Shown here: piece by piece, positions 46,875-58,245 of the stretch
Numbering within the stretch: position 1 is the stretch's first letter
Layout of the letters: each line of letters starts with the position of its first letter
Assembly: GCA_003290165.1 (NCBI GenBank)
Contig: QNQO01000450.1
Location: 682,001 to 746,000, forward strand
Direction: 5' to 3'
Length of the DNA: 64,000 bases
Origin: Berberis thunbergii
Taxonomy: Eukaryota > Streptophyta > Magnoliopsida > Ranunculales > Berberidaceae
Notes under the pieces: generated by a model
Databases searched by the model: none
Seen by the model: only the letters and a program-made list of their open reading frames with translations
Told to the model about the DNA's origin: nothing
Position numbers and translations under genes: made by a program

Positions 46875-47590
46875 TCGATCGATGCTTTGTTAAAAGATCG
46901 CCCTCTACCCCTACCTCTTCCTTTGTAGGAACCTCCACCTCTGCCTCGGACATTGAGAGCTTGATCTTCCTCTTCATAACTGGTTCTCCTAAACTTTTGC
47001 TCATGAACAGCCAAAGAGCTTTGCAACTCATCGATAGACATACTTCCAGTGTCTTTGGATTCCTCAATAGAAACCACCAGATATGTGAATTTGTCTGTCA
47101 GTGTTCAAAGGATCTTCTCAACGATCTTTGAATCTGGCATGTCTTCCCCATTGCTCCTCATTTTGTTGGAAACTGTCATTACTCTTGCACAATAATCGTC
47201 AATTTTCTCGTCCGTCTTCATGGCAAGGACCTCGAATTCTCTCCTCGGAGTATTGAGAAGAGATCGCTTCACCCTCTCATTTCCTCCAAACTTCCTCTTC
47301 ATTGAATCCCAAACAATCTTGGATGTTCGACGATCCAAGATCTGTTCAAACACTGTCCGATCAATCGCTTGGAATAGGTAGTGCTTCACCTGATGATCCT
47401 TCAACTTGAGATCCTCCAAGTGTTTCTGCTGGACAGCAGTTACCTCAATTCCTTCTGCTGGCACAGTGTAGCCCTCGGCAACCAGACTCCATAAGCCTTT
47501 TGCACGCAAGAGATTCTCCATCAATTCACTCCAATGATCATAATGACCATCAAAGTGGGGAATTTTTGTGAGTGTTTTGTCGTCGCTCAT
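46860..47590 (-). pseudogene. Copia gag
   Basis: It starts MSDDKTLTKIPHFDGHYDHW and has the UBN2-type Gag motifs 'LWSLVAEGY', 'IVWDSMKRKFGGNERV' and 'SLLNTPRREFEVLAMK'. A stop lies at 47104 (KIL-stop-TL). The frame continues with an RGRG-rich stretch before the zinc knuckle. A 1-nt deletion at about 46870 in 'IECL[K]CHNLGHF' shifts gag from pol. Otherwise it is well preserved. Confidence 0.88.
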
Positions 47591-47612
47591 GTTTTCTTTC
47601 TCAGATCACTTT

Positions 47613-47841
47613 GCTCTGATACCAAACGTAAAATTAAGCTCAAAGATTTACAAATAGCACCAGAATGATCTTTGTTATTAATCAACCCCAAGTGCCTTTT
47701 ATAGGCCTTACCAAAACTAACTCTCAAAAAATAAAGGACATAAACCTACGACTCAGCTAATGACTCCAACATAATTTGACTCTAACTAACAACCCATAAG
47801 AATAGGTCAATTGTTCCTGAATTAAAGCAAACTAATTAACA
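47613..47841 (-). repeat. 5' LTR and PBS of the copia element
   Basis: On the minus strand the LTR starts TGTTAATTAG at 47841, has TATAAAAGG at about 47703-47695 and ends near 47627. It is followed by TGGTATCAGAGC (47624-47613), the canonical initiator tRNA-Met primer site. The terminal CA appears mutated (ttttACG). At about 215 bp it is a short LTR. The bases outside the start (AAGGT on the plus strand, 47842-47846) would be the target duplication; the partner copy is lost. Confidence 0.8.
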
Positions 47842-48616
47842 AAGGTAACATTTTTGAACTCTATCTTCCCTCTCACATTCGATAGTGTCTTCCCTATGAA
47901 GTCATAGGGGTCAATCTCTGGGATTCTATCAATAATTTCAAATACCCGACCTGCTGCAACTGTACCATGTGCAAATTGAGCGAAGTATGACAATGACAGT
48001 GCCAAGCCCCTGATAAAAATAGGCATATAAAGTTAACATTTGATTATTTTTCAACATGCATTTGTGATGATATTGTTTCGAGTCATGAAAAGAATGTATT
48101 AACCATACCTTCCACCTACATTGACTCCAAAGAAACAAGCAATGGCTTCACCTCCAGTGAGTTCTCCTCTAGCAACTAGGATGGATCCATACCAGAATGC
48201 TAGGGCCCATGTGGAGTAAGTGACCAAATAAATTACACCCATTCCAACACCTTTAGCAAACCCAATCTTGACTCCAAAAGAAACAGAATTCTGTAGCAAA
48301 TTAACATATTTTGCAGCCAAATGATCCTCTGCAACGAAAGAAAAAACTGTTCTAATGGATGTAATGACTTGTTTTGCAGCCAAATGATCTTTCAGTGTGG
48401 CTTCACAAACCTTCCGAGATAAGCTATGTGAACCAATTGCCATGGTAATGGAAAGAACAGTTGGCATTACAATTGGAATCCGACCAATAAGTAGCACCAG
48501 AAGACTGTCAATACCAGCACGACAATTCCTTCCTTGAATCCCATAGATTACAATGAGTTCAATAAGTATCCCAATGGCCATTGAACAATACAAAAGTTTC
48601 CAATTGATGTTAAAAC
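47842..48616 (-). pseudogene. Chimeric fragment: plasma-membrane H+-ATPase joined to ABCB transporter
   Basis: There are two exon-like blocks (48616-48109 and 48009-47842+) with AG/GT borders. The first ~180 nt read as P-type H+-ATPase membrane segment: 'LTSIGNFCI', one missing base, then '[20 protein letters not shown]' and 'MAIGSH', a block strongly conserved in plant AHA pumps. Without a break it becomes an MDR/ABCB transporter: '[14 protein letters not shown]', '[20 protein letters not shown]', '[16 protein letters not shown]'. The second block has '[20 protein letters not shown]' and '[17 protein letters not shown]', ending at 'IEFKNVTF' where the copia LTR begins. An 18-bp duplication (gatcatttggctgcaaaa) lies inside. 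No functional product is expected. It looks like transduplicated, fused host exons. Confidence 0.85.
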
Positions 48617-49810
48617 CTGGAAACAATCAAAGAAAGTTATTGTTGAACAAAGTGCAACACATACTTTCAGGTACAAACCAATAGGCGCCATCAACTGACT
48701 ACGCAGTAGATTATGCTTTTGCTTAGCAAAAACATTGCTGACAGTAACATGGTCAGACAAGTATTTCATAGAAATTTATGGAAATTATAAAATCTACAAC
48801 TAATCTATTTGCAATAAAACCTGTTTTCTATTCAAAACAGATATATGTTAAGTAGTACATTAGATTCATATTTATAAAATCTTAGTATCCAATCAAATTA
48901 ACACAGATCTGGAGTGACTTCAAATGTTGAATTTTCAAGTTCTTTCTCACATAATCACTGCTTTTAAGATTTTTGTAGTGCCAGAAAGCTTCATTTTATG
49001 CAACCAGTTAAATTCATTCAACTACAATTAGGGGTTACAATTTTTTTTTTATCTTGATGAGTGAGAAGACACCCATGGTTCATTCTAAATAAAGAGGCTA
49101 CTGAAACAAACTATATACTATTTAACAAAAGACCATATGTTACCAATTGAACAAACCTCATTCACAGAAGTGAGATTTTAACAATGTCACTATATACACC
49201 CTCAGTAATTTGCACTTTATTGAAAATATCCTCTCTTATCCGTCAATAGTTCCCTTCGTTTTACCATATCTTAGTTTACTATAATTAGGGTCAAGATTGA
49301 GTTGTCTTTTTCTGTCCTATAGTTCTGCTTGTCAGGAAACTGAACATGCACATTTGCGATTGTTGGTTACATGGTGTTCGCAATTACATAAGAGGTACAA
49401 AATCATATGAACTGATAAAACTAGTTGGAGCTTAGAGGCGCTCTATTGACTGATGCTTTATATGATGATCTCGATATGCAATGTTAAAAGTTTTTTACCA
49501 TAATACAAAGAGCGATACTTCCTTGTAATTCTCATTGAAATTCATTTTTTTCAGAAGGATTTGTCTTGGGGCCTGGGTGGTAACACTTAATTGACTTGGC
49601 TAAGAGTCTCCAATATACCAAAAAAAATTTAGCACAAGGTTCAATGATACATGACAATGCCATTATTTTCATTTTGATTCATACAAACAGATGCAAATAA
49701 ATGTCGATCAATAACAGTCTTGATTTGGATATACACTACCATAACATAAATTTCATTTATAATTGTAGTACATCCAATAAAATGGTCAAGCTGAATGTGT
49801 AAGAATGATC
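48617..49810. other. Non-coding stretch left of the CACTA element
   Basis: Nothing is recognised. It is probably intronic or flanking DNA of the chimeric fragment. Its right edge supplies the TTA (49811-49813) that precedes the CACTA terminus. Confidence 0.45.
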
Positions 49811-49813
49811 TTA

Positions 49814-50182
49814 CACTACACCAAAAACCCCATTTAACCACGCCGAGCTAGCCACGGTTTTAAACCGTTGGGATATTTGCCACGGCCATACACCGTAGCT
49901 ATATATATTTACCAACGGCTTAAAACCGTGGAAAAAAAAACCTGGCCACGGCTTAAAACCGTTGGTATATTTGGCACGGCTAAAAACTGTGGCTAATAGT
50001 AGCAACGGCTCCAGACCGTGGGCAGTAGTAGCAACGGTTTCAAACCGTTGCAACAAAATACTTTAGCAACGGTTATAAACCGTGGCTATGTATAGCAACG
50101 GCTAAAAACCGTTGCAAAAACAAATTTAGCAACGGTTCTAAACCGTGGCTATCTATAGCAACGGCTCAGAACCGTGGCTACA
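49814..50182. repeat. Left terminal and subterminal repeats of the CACTA element
   Basis: After the CACTA terminus come 11 copies in about 340 bp of a 15-bp palindrome ACGG-N7-CCGT (one has CTGT). They are usually embedded in tagc(c/a)acgg...ccgt(g/t)gcta. Spacing is irregular, 25-40 bp. Each unit can fold on itself and is a likely TNPA binding site. Confidence 0.88.
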
Positions 50183-50219
50183 TGAAAAGCCGAAAAAAAA
50201 ATTTGGGCGGGGTATTTTA

Positions 50220-50480
50220 GCGCTCGACCTTCCCTCCACTCAACTTTCATCGACAAAAAGCTTCCCTCCTCCCCTCCACTCGACATCGTCTCCTTTGCTG
50301 CTCCCTCCCTCGACTCGACTTCCTGCTCCCTCCCTCGACTCGACTTCCCTGCTCCTTCTCCTTCCCTGCTCCCTCCCTCGACTTCCCTCCTCCCCTCCTT
50401 CCCTGCTCCCTCGACTTCCCTCCTCCCCTGGTCTTCCCTCCTCTCGGCGTCTTCAAAATCGATCAGGCCCTCTCTCATAC
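50220..50480 (+). repeat. CT-rich minisatellite behind the left CACTA end
   Basis: Repeats of 'ctcgacttccctcctcccct' and 'ctccctccctcgactcgact' make up about 260 bp, ending in 'caggtactctctctctctc'. Open frames on both strands across it are compositional. It could be a spliced leader exon of the transposon transcript (cag|gtactc is a good donor), which is inference. Confidence 0.6.
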
Positions 50481-52637
50481 AGGTACTCTCTCTCTCTCTT
50501 GTATTTTTTATGAAATTAGGGTTCGTAGAGTTTTTATTTCTGATGCTTCTCTTGCTGGTTGTAATTAGACAACATTTCTTTACACTAATAAGTTCCAAAT
50601 TTCAACAATTGCATCTATCTAACCCGGTTTTGAGTTGATGCATGAGTTTTACTTATTGCTATGTTTAAAGGTACAAAACAAAGCCATCAAGCTGACTTTT
50701 GTTGGTCAGAGTACCAAGTTGAATGGATTAGGAACTGAACTATTAGGTTTTTCCTAGAAATGATGTCATGTTTAGGTACAAGGAATTTGATTTTGCTGGT
50801 ATCCATTATTATCCATAAACGTCTTTTTTTTTGAAATTTTCATCAAAGCAACTGTCTAGATGAAGTTGACTGTGCACCTCAATGTCTCTCTAGAGAAAAC
50901 AAATTATACTCCAAAAATTCAAACATTAACTACTTTTTAACTTCAGTTTACCAAACTGATCATGTTTCAAATTAAATACCTAATGTTCGAATTGTCATTG
51001 TCCCTAATCTATCCTAAAGCTAAACTATTAATCTCAAACTTATCTATCAATTAACTTTGGTTACGTAAGCTTCTAGAAAGGATGGATTGGAGCTATGTTA
51101 TATTTGACGCGAGCATGTGACATAGTATCCAGACATTTGGGTTTTTAGGGACTAAATAGACCATATATATCACGGTCATTGGATCGTTTAAATCTCACAG
51201 CTTGATCAGAGAAGTTGTACGATCCCTTGTAAAATATGCTTTTACATTAATCCAACTTGTGTCATTATATCATACATAGGCCATGTAAAAAATTTCAAAA
51301 TTACTTAATAAAGAATTGAATTATCTTACACTACACCCTCATTACTTTGAAAACCAATAATGGGGTAAGGGGGGACTTAAAGCCTGAACCCTTAATTTTT
51401 CTCAAAAAAAAAAAAAAAAAAAAAAACCTGAACACTTCAAAAGTGAAACTAAATTTTTTTTTTTTTTGAAATGTCAGTTGAGTATCTTCTGATGCTTCTC
51501 TTGCTGGTTGTGTAGAACACATAGTGTTTTTGGTGGAAACCCAAGTTGGGCTTTGTTGGTGTGGAGATTGAATTGAAAGAGTGGGATGTATAGACAGTGC
51601 AAATTGCCATTTTTTTTTTCTTCAAGAATTTCTCTAGCTGCTTTCAAGAACCATGCAATAGGTTATGCTTCTTACTTTCCTTTGGTTCCAAAGGAAAACT
51701 GAAGAATGTAAAGAAAATGAAACTAGTTTTGATAGAAGTAAGAGAAGAAGAAAAAGATATGTTTTTGAAGATAGAATATATCTGATGTGTGTTTGTTTTG
51801 TAAAAATTATGGGGTTTTGATACCACTCCTTGTTTTTCACAAAAAAATGGAGTGGGTTTTAAGGTGAGAAGAGTAAGGCCATGGTTGGAGCTAAGTCCAC
51901 CTATTTTTTTAATTGAATTTAATAATAACAGTATATTTTTATTTATTTTAATATTTTCTGTATTTTGGACAAGAAACAAAAACTTGTTGATCGATGATCT
52001 GATATTTGTGATGGACAAGAGGCTCAAGGAGAAGCTTGGTGGTGATTAAATTTCAAGTATGGATGTGGGGTGACATATGGCATTCAATGAGTGGTTGATT
52101 GGAGATAGAGAGGGTAAGTAAGAGTGCATGAGAGGAGTGGAGGAAATATGGAGCAAAGCATCAATCACCCTCTTTAGTATTAGTTGTATGTCATGAACTC
52201 ATGGGGTTGTTATCTTTGCTTATGGGGAACTTGATTGGAACTCCTCTCCTGTGACAAGTACTGATTTCAACTTTCTCCATACCTCCGGAAAAAACATGAA
52301 AATAAAGGCTCGAATTTATTGTGATGGAATTGAACCGGATAATCGAAAAAAAAGGAAAAAAAATTATGATTTGTTTACTGAATGTGGATTGTGTTGTAGT
52401 GCTTGATTGTGTTGTAGTGCTTGTGTTGTAGTGCTTGATTGCTTGATCGCATAATTTGTTCTGGAGGGTTCAAATACATGACTAGTAATATCATCCACCA
52501 AAAGTTACAAGGAAGCTTTAATGGATAATTTTAACTTGTAATGTGCATTTTAAAACAAAATGTTTATATGTAAGTCGGTCCACAAATTCTGTTTTGTTGA
52601 TGCTAATGATAATGTTGTTTTATTGTCTATCTTCCAG
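50481..52637. other. CACTA interior, no recognised gene
   Basis: AT-rich filler with a 23-bp A-run (about 51404-51426), a 10-bp T-run at about 51452 and a short 'gtgttgtagtgcttgatt' minisatellite (52388-52440). No exon could be assigned. Confidence 0.5.
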
Positions 52638-52721
52638 CTACAGCAGGAACAAACAAGGCTGCCTGCAGTGGCAATACTTTGAACACGAGGAAGCTTGATA
52701 AAGAAACAAAAGTTCTTGCTC
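52638..52721 (+). pseudogene. Captured exon of multiprotein bridging factor 1 (MBF1)
   Basis: An 84-nt exon bounded by tcttccag and GTGAGT reads 'AGTNKAACSGNTLNTRKLDK' followed by ETKVLA. This is the linker of plant MBF1a/b coactivators (family: AGTNKAAS-G-T-SLNTKRLDDDTENLA) just before the helix-turn-helix domain. The N-terminal MBF1 domain and the HTH are absent from the neighbourhood. It is a single-exon fragment inside the CACTA element. Assignment is by motif recognition only. Confidence 0.72.
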
Positions 52722-53069
52722 GTGAGTGCTCAACTCTTTGGATTTTATGGTTTCTTACAGTTTAATTGTATCATCATTAGATTGCCTCTAGCTTCGACCA
52801 AGCTATAAGGAAATGCAAGATGCCATTCCCTAATTTCTCACAATTTTATTTTGTTTTTGGTCATCAGTGTAGTAATCATAATTTACTAAGATCAAAGCTT
52901 CAATCCCCAACCATTAAAAACTCCAGTCTCGCGTAAGGGAGTCATCCTTTGCCTCCCTTTCATCATATTTTTCACTAATAAAATCAAAATGGGATGAGAG
53001 GATATGCAAGTTTACAACTTTGAATGTCAAAATACTTGTATGTTAAGGTATAAAAAAATACAATACATG

Positions 53070-53070
<1 letters not shown>

Positions 53071-53130
<60 letters not shown>

Positions 53131-53131
53131 T
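53071..53131. repeat. (ATT)20 microsatellite
   Basis: Uninterrupted ATT trinucleotide run of about 60 bp inside the CACTA element, directly left of the LINE scrap. Confidence 0.95.
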
Positions 53132-53261
53132 TAGTTTTTTACCAATGACATGAGTTGTGAAAAATAGAGTACGAGAAAAAATAGAAAGCTAACTGAGAAG
53201 CAACAAGGACAAACACCAATCCACAAAATAAGAAACTACAAGTAAAGAAGTTTCTCCAATT

Positions 53262-53711
53262 TACTACATAGTCTCTAAAATGCATCCTCCTACACTCCAA
53301 AGGTCTACACCAGCAACAAAGCAAATTCTTGATGTCCAACATAACCATGTCTTCAGGAGAATCATAGATAAAATAAAATAATAAAAAATTCTTCTATCAC
53401 GTTCTGACCAAATGCCCCATAAGTTAGCTAGCCCATCCAGAGACCATTGATTATTCTCTATAGAAGAGAACGATGCAATGTTCCAACAAAAACCATTGCT
53501 CCCCTCATGGTTCAAGGAAAACCCGCCTCACCAAGGGTTCCACAAGGAATGAGAACCAAACCTTGTAGGAAATAGAGTAATGCAAAAGCAGGTGTTCGAC
53601 TGATTCCCAATCTTGGGTTGCTGATGTGTCTGGTAGCCAGCTAGTATCAAGATTGCAGCACGAAAAGACTAAGAGAAATGCAGGTATGAAAAGACAGAGA
53701 ACTCCATACAT
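53262..53711 (-). pseudogene. LINE reverse-transcriptase C-terminal (zf-RVT) fragment
   Basis: Minus-strand frames give 'WESVEHLLLHYSISYKVWF' and, after a stop and shift, 'LDGLANLWGIWSERDRRIFY'. These are the zinc-binding H-L-x-x-H-Y...V-W block and the 'LW-IW-ER-RRIF' motif that follows it in plant LINEs. Upstream RT is absent. It was either captured by, or inserted into, the CACTA element. Confidence 0.65.
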
Positions 53712-53946
53712 CTACGAACAGCAACCTGAGCATAATCCAAGCAACAATAAGAATGGGTATGCATCTTGATCTTTTCTTCTCCTTCTTTCAGAGTGTTTTG
53801 ACCATCACCAGTGGCAGCTACTGCAGTACTATGTTATCGCCACACCGCTAAATTAATCAATTATCATGAGACACCTTTACTTTACAATTTTCTCTGCATT
53901 ACCACATCAAGCTCTTGGAAAGACTAAAACATGAAAACATAAATAC

Positions 53947-54079
53947 CTGCTTGTTTGGGTACAGAGCTCCAACATCCATGACCATACTTGGTTATATGTC
54001 TTAAGAGTTTCTCATCTTCCTCAGGTGACCATAAGCTATTCCTCAGTTTTTGCTTGTAGCAACATGAGTGTCTCCCCAT
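53947..54079 (-). pseudogene. Captured exon 1 of an R2R3-MYB transcription factor
   Basis: The exon begins MGRHSCCYKQKL and continues 'LWSPEEDEKLLRHITKYGHG' and 'CWSSVPKQA'. It ends in phase 1 at a GTATTT donor after exactly 133 nt, the canonical length of R2R3-MYB exon 1. The sequence is of the MYB61/MYB50/MYB86 type, and the R2 tryptophans seen here are intact. The frame is open. Exon 2 (LQRCGKSCRLRW) is not found downstream (below 53947). The sequence upstream to about 54350 resembles the gene's 5' leader. It lies opposite in orientation to the other captured exons. Confidence 0.85.
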
Positions 54080-55584
54080 TTTGGCTAAAACTCACTTGCA
54101 ATGTAATGCAGGATAGAGAATTAGCTTGGACAAAATTGATCAAGTTAATTGGAGTGTGTGAGGTTTCAGCAAGAAAAGGAAAGAAGGAAGGAAGGTGGGG
54201 GCTATGGAAAAATGTGAAAGGTGATATAAACAATAGATAGGAAAGCTGAGAAAATGAAGTTGAAGCTGAGAGAGGCAAGTGAATTAATAGAGGAGGGGAG
54301 AAGGGGGTGGTGAGTCCCAAAAGAGCCTCCTCAAAAAATAAAAGTCACAGTCAAGAGGGTGACTGGAGTTTGAGGTTTTTATTTATCTTTCTTTTCAACT
54401 TCTTTAGCAAGGTAGATTAGGAGGGAGAAAATTAATGGGTTAATAATCTGAGTTGCTAATGTCTCATCAAGGTCTGGTGTGTATTTTGCAGAGATGGTGG
54501 GGCTTCTGTACCCATATTTTATACGAGAACAAACACAAAAATGAATTGGACAAGTACCCATGCTTGAGATCCAAGCCAGTAAAAAACTGATCCATGTTGA
54601 GTTGCATGCAAAAATCTTACAACAAGAGATTTGACTGTGGGGTCTGTTATAAAAGGTTTGTATTAGTTTTGAAGCAAATCCTATTTTGAAACAATTTCAT
54701 GGAAAAGATTCCAATTACAAAACTAGCCACAAGAAATGAGAAAGATTCCAATTACTTCATGGAAAATGCAATAGATAGAGAGATATGCTTGTTATGCACG
54801 GTGTTGTAATATAAATACACACTTGAGTATCATCACTACATAAGATGTTGTTTTTGTTGTCCTAGTCTACTTCATCTTTAGAATGTAAAACTTACGAATA
54901 TAATATAGGTCCTCTTCGTTTTCAACGTACCCAAGTGTTCAAATGGATGAATTACTATCCCTGTAAGTCCAGAATTAATGTTATTTACAGTCACAGCAAT
55001 ATTTAGGTGCTTTGAAATACATCTTCTAAATGTGGATGAGTCCTTACGGAAATAAGAAGTGTATTTGATAATTGTGTTTAACCAGATTTCTTGTACAAAT
55101 AAATTATATTGTAAGCTGTTGTAGACATATATATACATGGAATATCTTCCTCCTCTAATTTACCAAAAGTAAAATAGTTCCTCCTCAAGTTAACTTGCTT
55201 GAAGCATAGTTTCCTTCCCATGAAACCAGAAGATAAGTTATATCCATGGAAGTTGTTTTTTATTAAAAACAAACTTAAGACGCAACATGCATGTACAAAA
55301 TATTGGGAATTAATGCCTAGTGAGTTTTATTTACTCTCAAACTATCAAGTAATAAAAATCATGATAAAGAAATGCAAGGATAGTGTAGTGGTGTGAATTG
55401 AAGTATAGGGTACCATAACAAATACAACAGCACAATTGGATGAATTGAAGTTCATTAGATTGGTCAATGATTTTCAAGCAATTTAGCAATTTAGATTCCT
55501 TTGGTCAATGACTAAAGTTAATCTTTTAATTTTTTTGGTCAATGATTCTTATTTCTTTTTGTTTGATAATGGTTAATATCTATA

Positions 55585-57255
55585 ATGTCATTGATAGAGA
55601 TGGATAATACTGGCTGCAATCTCTCCACCATTGATGTCACTAGATCTACAAATGATGACATTGAAGTTAAACAGACCATACAGTTCAACCTCCACGGTTT
55701 AGCAGTTGGACCTGGTGCTAGAAATTTCAATAAAAACATTGGAAAGCTTGTTGAAACCCTTGTGCCCATCAAATTCAAGGGTTGGCACCATGTTACTGAC
55801 AACTACAAAGAGGATGTGTGGAATGGCCTCAAGGTGAGATTTTAAATCATTGATTTTTATAATGTCTTATTTTATTTTCAACTTATATCTCAATGTCTTA
55901 TTTGCAGCGTGAATATGACATCCCAAATTATGTGAAAAAGAGTGTGCATTTGAAAATGCCTGAATATTATAGAAGGTTCAAGGCATATCTTAGGAATAAT
56001 TATTTGGATAAGTATCCTACCATTGAGGAACAAGAGAAGCATGTTCCAAATGGTGTAAGAGAGGAGGATTGGAAGGAGTTTGTTCGCTATGAGAGCACCT
56101 CTGAAGCGAAGGCAATTAGAGACCAAAATGCAAAAAACAAAAAGGCTTCAAAGTATGTATGGGGGTGGTCAAAAGAGTGTTGCACAAGTAGAGTATGAAA
56201 TGGTAATTGAGTTTCTAGCTACTAGTACAATATTATATACCATTTAACTTTATAGGCTGAGACTAATCTTTCAAGTATATAGGTTGAGAAGAACTCTGAT
56301 GGGGAACCAGTCACACGCACTGACATATGGATTGCTTGTCACACGGGAAAGGATGGAAAACCTACGCATGGTTCTGAACAATATATGGTATGTGCCCAAT
56401 GATGTCTTTTATACCCAATTCTTAATTTACTTTGTAGTTGTTTGAATATTATTTGTGTCCTGATTTATTTTATTTTTCATTCTTTTGAAGGAACAAGTTA
56501 AAGCAAAAAAAGCTGCATTGCAAGAATCTTCAACTCAGGGTAACATTGACCTCACTATTGATGATGATCCTCTAAGCCAAGTGTTTGGCCAAGAAGCGAG
56601 GGGACGTACTCGTTGTGTTGGAACCACTGTCTCTAAAAGGAAGTATGATGCTGCACTTCCCGCTCGTTCATTGCTTTTGGAAAAAACATTGGAAGTAAAA
56701 AAATGTAGTGAAAAATATGATAGATTGGAAGAAAATGTTAGATGGATACGAGAGAGACTTGAAAGTGGAACTTATGTAAGACCATCAACAAGTGAGGGAA
56801 TACAAGGAGTTGTTCAAAGAACTGAAGATCCACCGTCATCCGGTGCACAATCGACAAGGCAACCGGATAATCCATTACCTCTATCTCCATTACGACCATC
56901 TTCATTACCTCCATCTCCATTACCACCATCTCCATTACCATCATCTTCTCAAGGTGTTGCGAGGTTTCCTTCTCCAAGCAATCATGTTCCTTCAGTGTCA
57001 AGGAGATACAAAGTTTGTGATTGGGAAAGGAATGTCATCGCGATAGCATTAGAGGTTGTAGATCCTATCCATCAATTCTCTTGCGCTTGTCATGGATCAT
57101 TGAACCCTGCAACAGAGATCAGACTTTCCTTATGCTTCAAATACAAGACTGGGGTGAAACTTTACAAAAGTGATCCAAAAGGAGACAATATGGGGGATTT
57201 GGACGTTGGTGATTTCTTCATATGGTGTAGAACTCATGTGGAACTTGATGATTGA
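55585..57255 (+). pseudogene. TNPA-like CACTA protein (Ptta/En/Spm, Transposase_24 type)
   Basis: Four exons (55585-55833, 55908-56202, 56283-56387, 56491-57255) with GT/AG borders. Exon 1 has 'FNLHGLAVGPGARNF'. Exon 2 has 'DIPNYVKKSVHLKMPEYYRR', 'LDKYPTIEEQEKHVPNGV' and 'DWKEFVRYESTSEAKAIRDQ', the signature of plant Ptta/En/Spm proteins. Exon 3 has 'IWIACHTGKDGKP', exon 4 'QVFGQEARGRTRC', a proline/serine tract and a C-terminal domain ending HVELDD-stop. Such proteins bind subterminal repeats and assist transposition. Exon 2 is 295 nt, one base out of frame with exon 3, with the shift near 56150 (KKASK / MYGGGQKS), so the present copy is probably broken unless spliced differently. Confidence 0.85.
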
Positions 57256-58245
57256 TAGTTACAAAAACCAAGAGTCTAATGGTGAATTTTCTGACTATAT
57301 TTACTTTTTAATGTTTATTTATGTTTACTTTTTTATTATGATGTCTTTCTTTAAATGTTTATTGTTGTACGTGCTGTTTCTGGCCGCAGCGGGTTTCAGC
57401 GTGCGCGGTTAGCACACTGGTTTGAGCTATGGTTGAGGTATTCTCCTTACATGTGGTGGCCATCTAACCTAGTTCAAGTATTATATCTATTTTGTTCTTT
57501 TGTTCTCTTCAATTATCTCAATGAATGTGAATTCATGTTTCCAATGATCAAAAACCTGTATAGTACACAATCGTAAAATGTCTAGTGCAATTCTATCCAA
57601 AATGTCCATTAATGTACCTTAATGACTTCATCTAAATTGTCTGCATGGCTGTCAATGGTTGTTGTACCCCAACTCAAACAAAAGGACTCACACTTGGTCA
57701 TCTTTTATACCCCATTGGAAAAGTGTATATAGCATCACCTTTTGTATGTTCCATATTTCATTTCACTTTTTTCCTTTTTTCTTTCTCACTTCTACCAATT
57801 TCTATTCTACGACCTTCTTATTGCAAGTATCTTCCTTGCTAAACCAATATGAACTAGCCCAGTCATGAAAATCTTGTGCCTCGTTCCTGTTACATAATAT
57901 TATTATCTTCTTTTTCTCGTGCAACGGAATTTATGTCAAAAAAATATAAATAGGGCCTCATTGTCCAAAACATTCAAAACTCTAAACTTGAAAATTTTCC
58001 AAATATATGTAATCCTATGGAGTCTGATAAATTTGACTCTTGACTGTAGCCTGCAAAGAAATGAACCTATTGCTTGAGCATTCTTTGATGCATATTAAAG
58101 TGAACCTCAGTTACCCTCTAGTATAGTTACTACATTCTCCAATAACTGAAGCACATAACCTACCAAGAGGCTCCACAATATTTTCTTCTTATATAGCTTT
58201 GATTATTTGTTGGGAAACTTGTGATTTTTTATGTACTTGATACAG

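Larger units (their letters stand above)
44700..47841 (-). mobile_element. Ty1/copia retrotransposon, 3'-truncated
   Basis: On the minus strand there is a 5' LTR (about 47627-47841), tRNA-Met PBS, gag, protease, integrase and the first part of reverse transcriptase. The sequence stops matching at about 44700 just after the RT motif 'KHMVYKLRK', so the rest of RT, RNase H and the 3' LTR are missing. Order PR-INT-RT is diagnostic of copia. The LTR start TGTTAATTAG lies directly in the coding part of an ABCB fragment (47842 on), showing insertion into that fragment before truncation. Confidence 0.88.

Noticed and set aside
50145..50598. Long open frames on both strands of the CT-rich block.
   Set aside because: Both arise from the repetitive CTCGACTTCCCT composition; no domain and no start or splice context supports coding.
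51329..51340. A second ttaCACTACACC inside the CACTA element.
   Set aside because: Only 12 bases match the left terminus, no palindromes follow, and no partner end is seen; likely chance or a minor relic.
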